In this document: positions 34,932 through 43,276 of the stretch, piece after piece
How the letters are laid out: every line of letters starts with the position of its first letter
How positions within the stretch are numbered: position 1 is the stretch's first letter
Origin: Taklimakanibacter albus
GTDB lineage: Bacteria > Pseudomonadota > Alphaproteobacteria > Rhizobiales > Aestuariivirgaceae
NCBI RefSeq assembly: GCF_016595235.1
Contig: NZ_JAENHL010000007.1
Span: forward strand, 2,054,043-2,118,042
Reading direction: 5' to 3'
Length of the DNA: 64,000 bases
The notes under the pieces: generated by a model
Database searches by the model: none
Seen by the model: only the letters and a program-made list of their open reading frames with translations
Told to the model about the DNA's origin: nothing
Translations under genes and position numbers: made by a program

Positions 34932-36080
34932 TCAGGCGCTTTCCGCCAACCGATAGGGGCTGATGAGATAGGGATCGGCGTCGATCTGCGACAGCGACTG
35001 ATGCATGATGGCGAAGTGTCCGGCCCGGTTGACGCGCCCGACGCGCGACCAGACATTGGCATGGCTGCAGGCCGGATTGATCGACACGGTGCCCTGCGGC
35101 GCATCGATGGTCGAGCCGAGCACCAAAGGCCGCAATATGTCGGTGTCGAGCGTGTTCACCTGCGCCAGCGCCTTGGCCAGGAGATGCACCTGAAAATAGG
35201 CCGCTTCCACGCACATATTCGTGTTTTCGCTGTCGCCGTAGCGCTTGCGGTAGCGCTGGACGAAGGCCTCTTCCTTGGACCCGCCGATGCCCTGGAAATA
35301 AGGCGCGGCGGTGATGTGGTGCTCACCGACATCGGCGCCCATCGCCTGGATCTCGGCCTCGGTGGTGGTGAGGCTGGCGATCGGCAGCTTCTTGGCGTCG
35401 AGGCCGAAATCGTTGAAGGCCTGATAGAGAAACACGGTCGCCTCGCCGACCACCGTCGAGAAGATGACGTCCGGGCTGGCGGTCCGGATGTCGCGCATGA
35501 TCGGATAGAACTCCTCGCGCCGGGCATTGAGCGACACATACATCTCGCCGACCACCTCGCCGCCCGACTGATTGACGAGGGCGCGCATGATGCGGTTCGA
35601 TTCGCGCGGATAGACATAGTCGGAACCGACGAAATAGAAACGCGTGCCGTAATTCTGGGCGAGATAGGTGAACAGCGTCAGGCTGTTCTGGTTGGGCGCG
35701 GCGCCCGTATAGATGATGTTGGGCGAGAATTCGAAGCCTTCATAGAGGGTCGGATACCACAGGAGGCCGTTGAGGCGCTCGACGATCGGCAGCACCGCCT
35801 TGCGGCTCGACGACGTGTAGCAGCCGAAGATGGTGCGGATGCCGTCCTCGGCCAGCATCTTGCGCGTATAGGCGCGGAACTGCGCATTGTCGGAGCCCGG
35901 ATCGAAGACGGCGGGGACGAGTTCGCGGCCATTGATGCCGCCGGCCTCGTTGATCTCGTCGATCGCCAGCATCGTGCCGCGATACTGCGTCTCTTCGATG
36001 AGCGCCATATAGCCGGTGCGCGAAAACAATACGCCCACCCGCCAGGGCTCCGACGTCTGCTCTCGTCCAATGCCAGGCAT
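34932..36080 (-). CDS. amiC: AmiC-like cytoplasmic amide sensor
   Basis: A 382-residue periplasmic-binding-protein fold with no signal peptide, as expected for AmiC, the amide-responsive partner of AmiR (P. aeruginosa AmiC is similar in length). Motifs include VGVLFSRTGYMALIEETQYRG and YTSSSRKAVLPIVERLNGLLWYPTLYEG. It is clearly paralogous to the exported binding protein at 32971-34218. Being first in the locus, it and amiR probably share a constitutive promoter upstream of the controlled leader. Confidence 0.92.
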   Translation of the reverse strand: MPGIGREQTSEPWRVGVLFSRTGYMALIEETQYRGTMLAIDEINEAGGINGRELVPAVFDPGSDNAQFRAYTRKMLAEDGIRTIFGCYTSSSRKAVLPIVERLNGLLWYPTLYEGFEFSPNIIYTGAAPNQNSLTLFTYLAQNYGTRFYFVGSDYVYPRESNRIMRALVNQSGGEVVGEMYVSLNARREEFYPIMRDIRTASPDVIFSTVVGEATVFLYQAFNDFGLDAKKLPIASLTTTEAEIQAMGADVGEHHITAAPYFQGIGGSKEEAFVQRYRKRYGDSENTNMCVEAAYFQVHLLAKALAQVNTLDTDILRPLVLGSTIDAPQGTVSINPACSHANVWSRVGRVNRAGHFAIMHQSLSQIDADPYLISPYRLAESA

Positions 36081-36551
36081 GTTCCAAAGCCTCAGCGCAT
36101 ATCCGGAAAATAGCGAGGGAGCATGCTCGCTTTGACCGATCCGATCAACACTTCATTTTTGCGGCGGCGAAAATCCAGTTCGCGGGCACAGGAAAGTGTG
36201 TCTGATGCGCTGCGATGATCGCGGTCATCGACCGCCGCATTCACGACCTTGGCGTACAATGCCGGAGGGAATCACGACGCGCGCGGAGACGCGAAATATT
36301 GATCAGGGCACTGATGATTTTCACCTGCTCCGGAGCGTCGCGGAGACGAGATCGGCAACGAGCCGGGAGAGGGGTCCCCCGAATCGCCATTTCGTAAAAT
36401 TTTAGTTACTTTTCATATATTTACCGCTTCCCCGACCAGATGTACCTAACGCTTGCCTAACCCGTTCATCTGCATTTAGCTTACCCAGGTCACGATCACT
36501 TAGGGTTAATTCCGGCCCGGACGGCCCGTGACCGGTTAGTGCAGGTGCGGC
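36081..36551. other. Intergenic region between divergent amiC and membrane protein genes
   Basis: This 471-base region must hold the amiC promoter (minus strand) and that of the gene at 36552. A short AT-rich stretch lies at 36397-36425, and a small hairpin (AGCGAG/CTCGCT, 36112-36131) lies just upstream of amiC. I see no convincing sigma-70 or sigma-54 hexamers, no tRNA and no supported small ORF. Confidence 0.5.
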
Positions 36552-38588
36552 ATGACGACTGCAGCGGCCATTTCTTTTGCCGGGGCCCTTCTCGGCATTG
36601 CGGTATTCTCCCGAGTTCCGATCTGGGCGCTGAAGGCCTGGAAGGAGATGAGCTTGCGGCGGCTCCTGGCCGCCCATCTCCTCACTTATGCTGTCGCCGT
36701 CATCGTCTCGGCCTTCGCCCTCGCCCATGGCGGCGCACCGCAGTGGCAGGTGGCCTTGGCCAGCTTTGTCGTGCCGTCCGCCCTGGTCTTCGCGCTCGAT
36801 GCGCTCGGCATCTACTTTAAGATGAGGGATGGCACGCGGCCCATCGCCTGGTTTACCCATGTCGGCGGCAAACGGAACGGGCCGATGGCGACGGAAGCCG
36901 TCACCGCGGCATTGGCCGACAATTCGCTCAAGCCGACCGACTGGATCTGGCGGGTGGGCTTCAAGGAATGGCAGCAAGTCCAGACGGTCGATGTCGCCGC
37001 CGCGGCGGAGCCTCCGCCTGCTCCCGTCGAACCTAAAACACCGTATCTTCTGCGCCACTGGAAGGGCGTGCTGTCGCTGCCGAAGAGCTTCTGGCTGAGC
37101 GGCCTCGTGATCGCCTTTCTGTTCGGCGTCCTCTATTTCTCCCTCATGCGACTCGACATCGCCGACTATCCGATCCTGGTGAGCGTCGGGGTGATCGGCC
37201 TGTGGCTGGCGCTGCTCGCCGCCATGGTGTGGTTCGCCGTCGGCGTCGTCCGCGCCGCCGAGCGTTATGAAGCCGAACATCCGAAACGCATCTGGAGCAT
37301 CGCCGCAAAAGGGGCGACGGTCATCGCGGCGCTCTCCGTGCTCGCCATCTTCGCCAGGCTCGGCGTGCCGCAGATCCAGCATTTCGCCGACGCCATCTTC
37401 GAGACCACGGAGCCGCGCTACACGGTGGCGCTGCTGCGCGACGACACCGAGCTCAACGTCACCGGCCCGATGGATCTGGGCCTGTCGGAAACGGTCGATG
37501 AGGTCCTGCATGATCATCCGGCGATCGCGACCATCTATCTGAACAGCCCGGAAGGCCGCCCCGCCGAAGCTGACAGGCTGAGCGAGATCATCCTCGCCAA
37601 TAATCTCAACACCTATGTCTCGGCCGTCTGCGCCGGGCCCTGCGTCAAGGCCTTCGCCGCCGGCAAGAGCCGCTGGCTGTCGCGCGACGCGGTCCTGGCC
37701 CTTGGTCGTCCCGAATCCGGCGCGCAGGACTCCGCCGAAGCGCAACCTCATATCGCCAAGCTGCGCAGCTTCCTCCGCGGCCGCGGCGTCGAAGCGGACT
37801 TCATCGAGCGCGCTTTGGCGGTGACGGAGAAAAATGCCTGGCGGCCGAGCCATGCCGAGCTCTTCGCGTCGGGTCTCGTGACCTCTTATGCGACCGACGC
37901 CGATGTGGCGCAGGCCGGCATTCCGCTGCAGGAGATCGACGACGCCGAAAAGGCCCTCGACCAGGTCGCCCTTTATCGGACCTTGCGCGAAAAGCATCCG
38001 AAAGCGCGCGAGGAGATCTTCGCCATCCTGCGCCAAGGCACGGTCAAAGGCGAAGCCGCCGCTGAGATGCGCCGGCGCATGTGGGCGATCATCACGCCGA
38101 TCGTGGCGCAGAGCATATCTTCCGCGTCCGACGCGGCACTCACCTCCTTCTACCAGATCGCGGCGGAAGAGGCCGAAGCTCTGGCGGCGAAGGACGCCAA
38201 GGCCTGCGAGGCCTATCTCAAGGGTGAGACGGGCGGTTTCGATCCGGCTCTGCTGCCCGCGTCCCTGCAGGAGCGCGAGCTCGCCGCCACGGCGGAGGTG
38301 ATCCGCACCAGCGGCAGCTATGCCGGCCAGCCGGTCGATCAGAAAGATGTCGAGGCTCCGTTGATGCAGCTCCTGCTCGCAGCCACGGCGGATGGCTTCA
38401 CGGCGGCCGAGTTCCGCAATGCGATCGAGTTCAAGCTCGATGCGGCGCGCAACTGCAAAGGCACGATCCTGTTCCTCAAGTCGCTGCAGGGTCTGAATGA
38501 ACCCGGGCGCTCGGCTCTCCTGCGCTTCGTCGCCCAGCGAACCGCCGCGCTGCAGAGACTGAGCAGGCAGATGATTTCCGGCGGTTGA
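36552..38588 (+). CDS. Membrane protein with GYF_2-like domain and ClpP-like (COG3904-type) domain
   Basis: A 678-residue protein. Two to three membrane segments occupy residues 5-90, a GYF_2-like domain about 98-143 (WFTHVGGKRNGPM then DWIWRVGFKEWQQV), more membrane segments about 180-200, 207-232 and 252-270, then a ClpP-like periplasmic domain about 288-390 (YLNSPEGRPAEADRLSEII, YVSAVCAGPCVKAFAAGKSRW) and a helical tail. Where active relatives have serine in C-x-S-A-C, this protein has C360-A-G-P-C364, so the nucleophile is missing. Function unknown. It stands alone, 32 bases before an MDR gene. Confidence 0.8.
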   Translation: MTTAAAISFAGALLGIAVFSRVPIWALKAWKEMSLRRLLAAHLLTYAVAVIVSAFALAHGGAPQWQVALASFVVPSALVFALDALGIYFKMRDGTRPIAWFTHVGGKRNGPMATEAVTAALADNSLKPTDWIWRVGFKEWQQVQTVDVAAAAEPPPAPVEPKTPYLLRHWKGVLSLPKSFWLSGLVIAFLFGVLYFSLMRLDIADYPILVSVGVIGLWLALLAAMVWFAVGVVRAAERYEAEHPKRIWSIAAKGATVIAALSVLAIFARLGVPQIQHFADAIFETTEPRYTVALLRDDTELNVTGPMDLGLSETVDEVLHDHPAIATIYLNSPEGRPAEADRLSEIILANNLNTYVSAVCAGPCVKAFAAGKSRWLSRDAVLALGRPESGAQDSAEAQPHIAKLRSFLRGRGVEADFIERALAVTEKNAWRPSHAELFASGLVTSYATDADVAQAGIPLQEIDDAEKALDQVALYRTLREKHPKAREEIFAILRQGTVKGEAAAEMRRRMWAIITPIVAQSISSASDAALTSFYQIAAEEAEALAAKDAKACEAYLKGETGGFDPALLPASLQERELAATAEVIRTSGSYAGQPVDQKDVEAPLMQLLLAATADGFTAAEFRNAIEFKLDAARNCKGTILFLKSLQGLNEPGRSALLRFVAQRTAALQRLSRQMISGG

Positions 38589-38620
38589 GTCGGATCCGCG
38601 CGCGGCCTATCCTTGCTCGC

Positions 38621-39613
38621 ATGAAAGCAGCCTATTACGACCGGCAAGGCCCGGCGCGCGATGTTCTCCTCCTAGGCGATCTGCCGGAACCAGAACCCGG
38701 ATCCGGCGAAGTGCGCGTGCGCATCCACGTTTCAGGGCTCAATCCTTCAGACACCAAGACGCGTGGCGCTTTCGGCGGCCGGCCGATGGGTTTTCCGCGC
38801 ATCGTGCCGCATCAGGATGGCGCAGGTGTCATCGACAGAGTTGGGCCTGGTGTATCCGAGACGCGACTTGGCGAGCGCGTCTGGCTCTATGAAGCGCAAT
38901 TCGGCCGCGCCTTTGGGACAGCTGCGCAGTTCACCGTCATTCCCTCGGCCCAGGCCGTGCCTTTGCCGGATGACATCTCCTTCACGACCGGCGCCTGCCT
39001 CGGCGTGCCGGCATTGACCGCACATCGCTGCCTGTTCGCCGATGGTGATATCAGGGGCCGGCATGTGCTGGTGCAGGGCGGCGCCGGTGCCGTGGGCACC
39101 GCAGCCATCATGCTCGCCAAATGGGCGGGCGCTTTCGTTGCGACGACGGTGAGCCGGCCTGAGCAGGAAAAGGTCGCGCGTGAAGCGGGCGCCGATCTCG
39201 TCATCAACCGGCAGACGGAGGATGTCGCGGCGCGCGTGAAGGAAGCCACGCGCGGCAAAGGTGTCGAGCGTATCGTCGAGGTCAATCTCAAGGCCAATCT
39301 CGCCATCGACATGGCGTGCCTGGCGCTCGATGGCGCGGTCGTTTCCTACGCGACCGACGATCCGGCCGCGGTGATCCCCATCCCCTTCGTGCCGGCGATG
39401 CAGCGCGGCTACAATTTCCGCTTCATGCTCGTCTACACCATGTCGGAGGAGGCACATCGCCTGGCGGTGCGCGACGTGACCGCCTGCCTGACGGCCGGCG
39501 CCTATAGTCCCGTGATCGGGCTGAGATTGCCGCTCGAACGTATCATCGAGGCGCATGAGGCCCAGGATTCAGGTCAGGTGATCGGCAAGATACTGCTCGA
39601 TCCCGGCGTCTGA
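38621..39613 (+). CDS. NADPH:quinone reductase-like MDR oxidoreductase
   Basis: A 330-residue zinc-independent medium-chain reductase. It has the GroES-like domain with NPSDTKTRGAFGG (the quinone reductase-type segment), PHQDGAGVIDRVG, and the Rossmann motif VQGGAGAVGTAAIMLAKWAG at about 148-167. Start chosen at the ATG at 38621 (MKAAYYD), typical of the family; an earlier GTG-frame extension has no homology. Likely a quinone or enone reductase of detoxification; substrate unknown. Confidence 0.88.
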   Translation: MKAAYYDRQGPARDVLLLGDLPEPEPGSGEVRVRIHVSGLNPSDTKTRGAFGGRPMGFPRIVPHQDGAGVIDRVGPGVSETRLGERVWLYEAQFGRAFGTAAQFTVIPSAQAVPLPDDISFTTGACLGVPALTAHRCLFADGDIRGRHVLVQGGAGAVGTAAIMLAKWAGAFVATTVSRPEQEKVAREAGADLVINRQTEDVAARVKEATRGKGVERIVEVNLKANLAIDMACLALDGAVVSYATDDPAAVIPIPFVPAMQRGYNFRFMLVYTMSEEAHRLAVRDVTACLTAGAYSPVIGLRLPLERIIEAHEAQDSGQVIGKILLDPGV

Positions 39614-39657
39614 ATTTTAATATTCACCAATATCTCCAATAGCTTGCAGGGCCTTAC

Positions 39658-39678
39658 CCGGGATTGACGGAATCCCGG
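39658..39678. terminator. Hairpin downstream of the MDR gene
   Basis: Arms CCGGGATT (39658-39665) and AATCCCGG (39671-39678) pair perfectly around a five-base loop, 45 bases after the MDR stop and 60 bases before the GntR start. The following bases are CCCTTG, not a T run, so it is only a plausible terminator. Confidence 0.4.
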
Positions 39679-39737
39679 CCCTTGACTCCGTTTCTGCTCT
39701 GCGCTCTGGTGGTCTGACAATATGACATGAGCATCCC

Positions 39738-40451
39738 GTGGAATTCGTCCCCATCGTCAAGACGACTTCGGCCCAACAGGTCGCCCAGCAATTGCTGGGC
39801 ATGATCCGCCGCGGGCTGCTCAAGCCCGGCGATCAGTTGCCGACCGAACGCGAGCTGATCGAAAGCTTAGGGGTTGGACGCTCCACCATCCGCGAAGGCC
39901 TGCAGATCCTCTCCACCCTCAATATCGTCCAGGCGAGCCCCGGCCACGGCACCTTCATCAAGGCGCCGAGGACCGAGGATGTTTTGCGGGTCGAGCAGAT
40001 CGGCTTCCTGATCAACAATGTCGTGGCGCTCGACCTCCTCGAGGCGCGCGAGCTGATCGAGCCGCAATCGGTCCGCCTCGCTTGCATCAGGGCCACGCCC
40101 GAGGATCTGGCGCCGATCGAGCGATTGCTCGACGATCACCGCGCGGCGCTCGATCGTAGCCTGCCCACCGATGAGCATGCGGCGAAATTCCATGTGCTTC
40201 TGGCCGAGGCGACACGCAACCAGGTCTTCGTCACTTTCATGGGATCGATCCTCGATCTCCTGCGTGCCCGCGGCCGCACCGGGCGCCTGAGCGATGAGCT
40301 GCGCGAGACCGAGCTTGCCGAGCACCGCGAGATCCTGCGCCTGGTGCGCGCCCGCGACCAGCAGGCGGCCGCCGATTATGTGACCGGCCATATCGTGCGC
40401 TGGGCCGTGCATTACGACGTCGTCCTTGCCGGCAAGGCCGACAACAAATGA
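39738..40451 (+). CDS. GntR family regulator, FadR/FCD subfamily
   Basis: A 237-residue regulator with a winged helix at about 10-75 (QQLLGMIRRGLLKPGDQLPTERELIESLGVGRSTIREGLQIL) and a helical FCD ligand-binding domain from about 85 to 225. It precedes a sugar ABC operon in the same direction with 28 bases to the next gene, so it probably autoregulates and controls the downstream genes. TGGTCTGACAA at 39708-39718, just before the gene, resembles a FadR-type half operator but is unproven. Confidence 0.92.
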   Translation: MEFVPIVKTTSAQQVAQQLLGMIRRGLLKPGDQLPTERELIESLGVGRSTIREGLQILSTLNIVQASPGHGTFIKAPRTEDVLRVEQIGFLINNVVALDLLEARELIEPQSVRLACIRATPEDLAPIERLLDDHRAALDRSLPTDEHAAKFHVLLAEATRNQVFVTFMGSILDLLRARGRTGRLSDELRETELAEHREILRLVRARDQQAAADYVTGHIVRWAVHYDVVLAGKADNK

Positions 40452-40479
40452 AGCATCACAACAAACAGGGAGCAGAAGA

Positions 40480-41454
40480 ATGAAGAAAACGTCACGTCGC
40501 GAGGCTTTGGCCTCGATGATTGCCGGCTCGGCCGCCCTTGTGGCGGCAAGCGCCATGCCGGCGGGCACCGCTCTGGCCGAGGAAGAGAAGGTCAATGTCA
40601 CCTTCATCATCTACACCGCCGCCGGCGATCCCTTCTGGAATCCGGTGATCCAGGGCGCGCAGGAAGCCGCCAAGGATCGCGGTGTCTCCGTCGACATCCA
40701 ATATGCCGACAGCGATCCGGTGAAGCAGAACAACCTCATCGAGACCGCGATCGCCAACAAGGTGCAGGGCATCGCCCTCGTCAACTGGCTGCCCGACGCC
40801 TTCACCGCCAACATCGCCAAGGCGCGCGCCGCCGGCATCGCCGTCATCACCTTCGACACTGATGATCCGAAGCCCAACGCGACCGAGAGCCAGGCCTATG
40901 TCGGCCAGGATTTCTTCGCCGCCGGCCAGCGCATCGCGCGCAAGATGGTCGAGGCGGGTAGCCTCAAGAAAGGCGATCACGTCGTGGCGCCGGTCGAGGA
41001 TCCGGATGCCTTCTACGGCACCGAGCGTTATCGCGGCATCAAGGCGGCGCTCGACGAAGCGGGCATCACCTCGGAACGTCTCGACGCCTCGCCGACCATG
41101 GCGACCGCGTTGACCCGCATCTCGCAATATCTCGTCGGCCGTCCCGACACCAAGGCGGTCATCGGTCTCGGCAGCGTGGTGACCGAAGTCGGCCCCCAGG
41201 CGGCGGCGGAAGCGAATGTGACGCCGGTCATCGGCGGCTTCGATCTGAGCCCCGGCATCATCGACTCCATTCTCGCCGGCAAGATGGTCGCGACCGTCGA
41301 TTCGGGCGCCTATTACGAAGGCTATATGCCGATCGTGATGCTCTATTACTTCGTCAAATATGGCGTGCCGCCCTCCAGCATTCCGATCGGCGGCACGGTG
41401 ATCGACAAGAGCAATGCCGAGCTCGTCAAGAAATGGGCCGGCACCTACCGGTAA
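40480..41454 (+). CDS. Sugar ABC transporter substrate-binding protein (Peripla_BP_4, RbsB-like)
   Basis: A 324-residue periplasmic protein. The N-terminus KKTSRREALASMIAGSAALVA carries a twin-arginine-like signal; cleavage after ALA at about 33 is likely. The mature part begins VNVTFIIYTAAGDPFWNPVIQGA, typical of ribose/galactofuranose-type binding proteins. Start at 40480 rather than the upstream in-frame codon at 40426 inside the gntR gene. A hairpin follows the stop. Neighbouring SMP-30 and SDR genes suggest an oxidatively degraded sugar or polyol. Confidence 0.92.
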   Translation: MKKTSRREALASMIAGSAALVAASAMPAGTALAEEEKVNVTFIIYTAAGDPFWNPVIQGAQEAAKDRGVSVDIQYADSDPVKQNNLIETAIANKVQGIALVNWLPDAFTANIAKARAAGIAVITFDTDDPKPNATESQAYVGQDFFAAGQRIARKMVEAGSLKKGDHVVAPVEDPDAFYGTERYRGIKAALDEAGITSERLDASPTMATALTRISQYLVGRPDTKAVIGLGSVVTEVGPQAAAEANVTPVIGGFDLSPGIIDSILAGKMVATVDSGAYYEGYMPIVMLYYFVKYGVPPSSIPIGGTVIDKSNAELVKKWAGTYR

Positions 41455-41469
41455 AACAGTAACCTACAT

Positions 41470-41496
41470 GCCGGCTCGCATTCAGGGCGAGCCGGC
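41470..41496. promoter_or_regulatory. Hairpin between binding-protein and permease genes
   Basis: Arms GCCGGCTCG (41470-41478) and CGAGCCGGC (41488-41496) pair perfectly around a nine-base loop and are followed by CCCTTTAG. It lies in the 58-base gap after the binding-protein stop, equivalent in position to the hairpin at 32934-32960. It probably raises binding-protein message relative to the permease and ATPase. Confidence 0.65.
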
Positions 41497-41512
41497 CCTT
41501 TAGCGATATGAC

Positions 41513-42526
41513 ATGACGCAAGACGCCGCTCCTCTTCTCAAATCCACGACGCCCGCAATCCCGCATTGGCGCCGCCTCATGCGGCAGCCGATCGTCAATA
41601 TCTGCCTGTTCTTCTTCGTCCTGCAGGTGATCTGCATCGTGGCGTCGCTCCTTTATCCGAACGATTTCAGATATGTTTCGGAAACTAATATCGGTCTTCT
41701 GCTGCGCGCCATTCCGGTGCTCGGCATCATCTCGCTGGGCGTCGGCGTCCTGATGATCACCGGTGAATATGATCTGTCCGTCGGATCGGTCTATACGCTG
41801 GCGGGCTACAGCATCGCGCTTCTGTTTGGCATGGGCCTGCCGGTATGGCTTGCGGTCATCGCCACGCTTGCCATCGCGATCGCCATCGGCGTCACCAACG
41901 GCCTCATCACCGTCAAATTCGCCATTCCCTCCTTCATCGCCACCATGGGCGCCATGCTGGTGGTGCGCGGCGTGGTGCGCTGGCTGTCGGAAGGCCGCAC
42001 CGTTTCCTTCAAGCCGGACGAGACCTTTTCGGGCCTGCTCACCGGTGCCTTTTACGGCATCGAGGCGCCCTTCATCTGGTTCATCGGCCTAGCGCTGCTC
42101 ACCGGTCTGCTTGTTCACAAAAGCAAGCTCGGCAATCATTTCTATCTGGTCGGCGGCCATGAGAAGACCGCCATCGCGGTCGGCATCAACAGCCACCGGG
42201 TCAAGGTCATCGCTTTCGCACTGGCGAGCCTCGCCGCGGCGATCGCCGGCATCCTCAGCATCACCCGCGTCGGCACCGCGACGCCGGCGCAGGGCATCGG
42301 CCTCGAATTGAAAGCCATCGCCGTCTGCGTCATCGGCGGCCTGTTCCTGTCGGGCGGCCGCGGCACGGTGCTCGGCATCGTGGTCGGCGCCTGCCTGATG
42401 TATATGGTCGAGGACGTCCTGCTGCTCCTGCGCGCGCCTGGCTTCTATCTCGACGTCTTTGTCGGCGCGATCCTGGTCGTGGCCGTGATCCTGAACACCT
42501 GGCTCACGCGGAAGGCCGGCAAATGA
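41513..42526 (+). CDS. Sugar ABC transporter permease (RbsC-like)
   Basis: A 337-residue inner-membrane subunit of the CUT2 family (BPD_transp_2). Segments include GVGVLMITGEYDLSVGSVYTLAGY at about 77 and the glycine-rich GLELKAIAVCVIGGLFLSGGRGTVLG near 262, both family hallmarks. About nine to ten hydrophobic helices are seen. The stop overlaps the ATPase start (ATGA at 42523). Confidence 0.92.
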   Translation: MTQDAAPLLKSTTPAIPHWRRLMRQPIVNICLFFFVLQVICIVASLLYPNDFRYVSETNIGLLLRAIPVLGIISLGVGVLMITGEYDLSVGSVYTLAGYSIALLFGMGLPVWLAVIATLAIAIAIGVTNGLITVKFAIPSFIATMGAMLVVRGVVRWLSEGRTVSFKPDETFSGLLTGAFYGIEAPFIWFIGLALLTGLLVHKSKLGNHFYLVGGHEKTAIAVGINSHRVKVIAFALASLAAAIAGILSITRVGTATPAQGIGLELKAIAVCVIGGLFLSGGRGTVLGIVVGACLMYMVEDVLLLLRAPGFYLDVFVGAILVVAVILNTWLTRKAGK

Positions 42527-43269
42527 CCATTCCCTCCTCCACCCCGCTGCTGGCACTCAAGGGCATTTCCAAGCAATATGGCCATGTCCAGGCGCTGAGC
42601 GGCGTCGACTTCCAGATCAACCGCAACGAGATCGTCGGCCTTCTCGGCGACAATGGCGCCGGCAAGTCGACTTTGGTGCGCATCATGTCGGGCGTCGAAT
42701 TCCCCGACAGCGGCCAGGTCTTCCGCGACGGCCAGCCTGCCACCATCAAATCGCGCAAGGATTCCGAGAAGCTCGGCATCGAGACGATCTACCAGGACTC
42801 GGCGCTGGTCGGCTCGGCCTCGATCATGCGCAATTTCTTCGCCGGACGCGAATTGACGAAGGGCCTGGGGATTCTCGACACCCACAAGATGAACGCCATC
42901 GTGATGGACATTCTCGTCAATATGGTGCGCATCTCCGGCATCAATTCGCCGGATATCCTGGTCGAGGCTTTGTCGGGCGGCCAGCGCCAGGCGGTCGCCA
43001 TTGCCCGCGCCGTTTATTTCAAGACCGCGATGCTGCTGCTCGACGAGCCGACCAGCGCTCTGTCGGTGCGCGAGACGGCGAAGCTGCTCGAGCATCTGGC
43101 CGAGCTCAAGCGCGAGGGCGTGTCGGCGGTCTTCATCACCCACAATCTCTATCACGCCTATGAAAGCTGCGACCGCTTCACCATTCTCTCGCGCGGCCAG
43201 GTGATCGGCTCGCTCGCCAAGGCGGAGACGAGCGTGCGCGAGCTCAACGACCTGATCGTCAAATATTGA
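42523..43269 (+). CDS. Sugar ABC transporter ATPase, single-domain (FrcA-like)
   Basis: A 248-residue ATPase with one nucleotide-binding domain: Walker A GDNGAGKST at about 44-52, signature LSGGQRQAVAIARAVYF at about 147, Walker B MLLLDEPTSALS. Most CUT2 systems use a fused double-domain protein of about 500 residues (as at 51962-53524); the half-size form resembles FrcA of the Sinorhizobium fructose importer and probably works as a homodimer. It is coupled to the permease. Confidence 0.92.
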   Translation: MTIPSSTPLLALKGISKQYGHVQALSGVDFQINRNEIVGLLGDNGAGKSTLVRIMSGVEFPDSGQVFRDGQPATIKSRKDSEKLGIETIYQDSALVGSASIMRNFFAGRELTKGLGILDTHKMNAIVMDILVNMVRISGINSPDILVEALSGGQRQAVAIARAVYFKTAMLLLDEPTSALSVRETAKLLEHLAELKREGVSAVFITHNLYHAYESCDRFTILSRGQVIGSLAKAETSVRELNDLIVKY

Positions 43270-43276
43270 GGGCAGC

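Noticed and set aside
36081-36551. Possible tRNA or small RNA gene in the largest gap
   Set aside because: I found no cloverleaf-like set of arms or CCA-adjacent acceptor stem, and only a short weak hairpin near amiC.
36402-38036. Open frame of 544 codons antisense to the GYF_2/ClpP-like protein
   Set aside because: Glycine/Asp/Arg-rich shadow; the plus-strand protein has membrane helices and family motifs.
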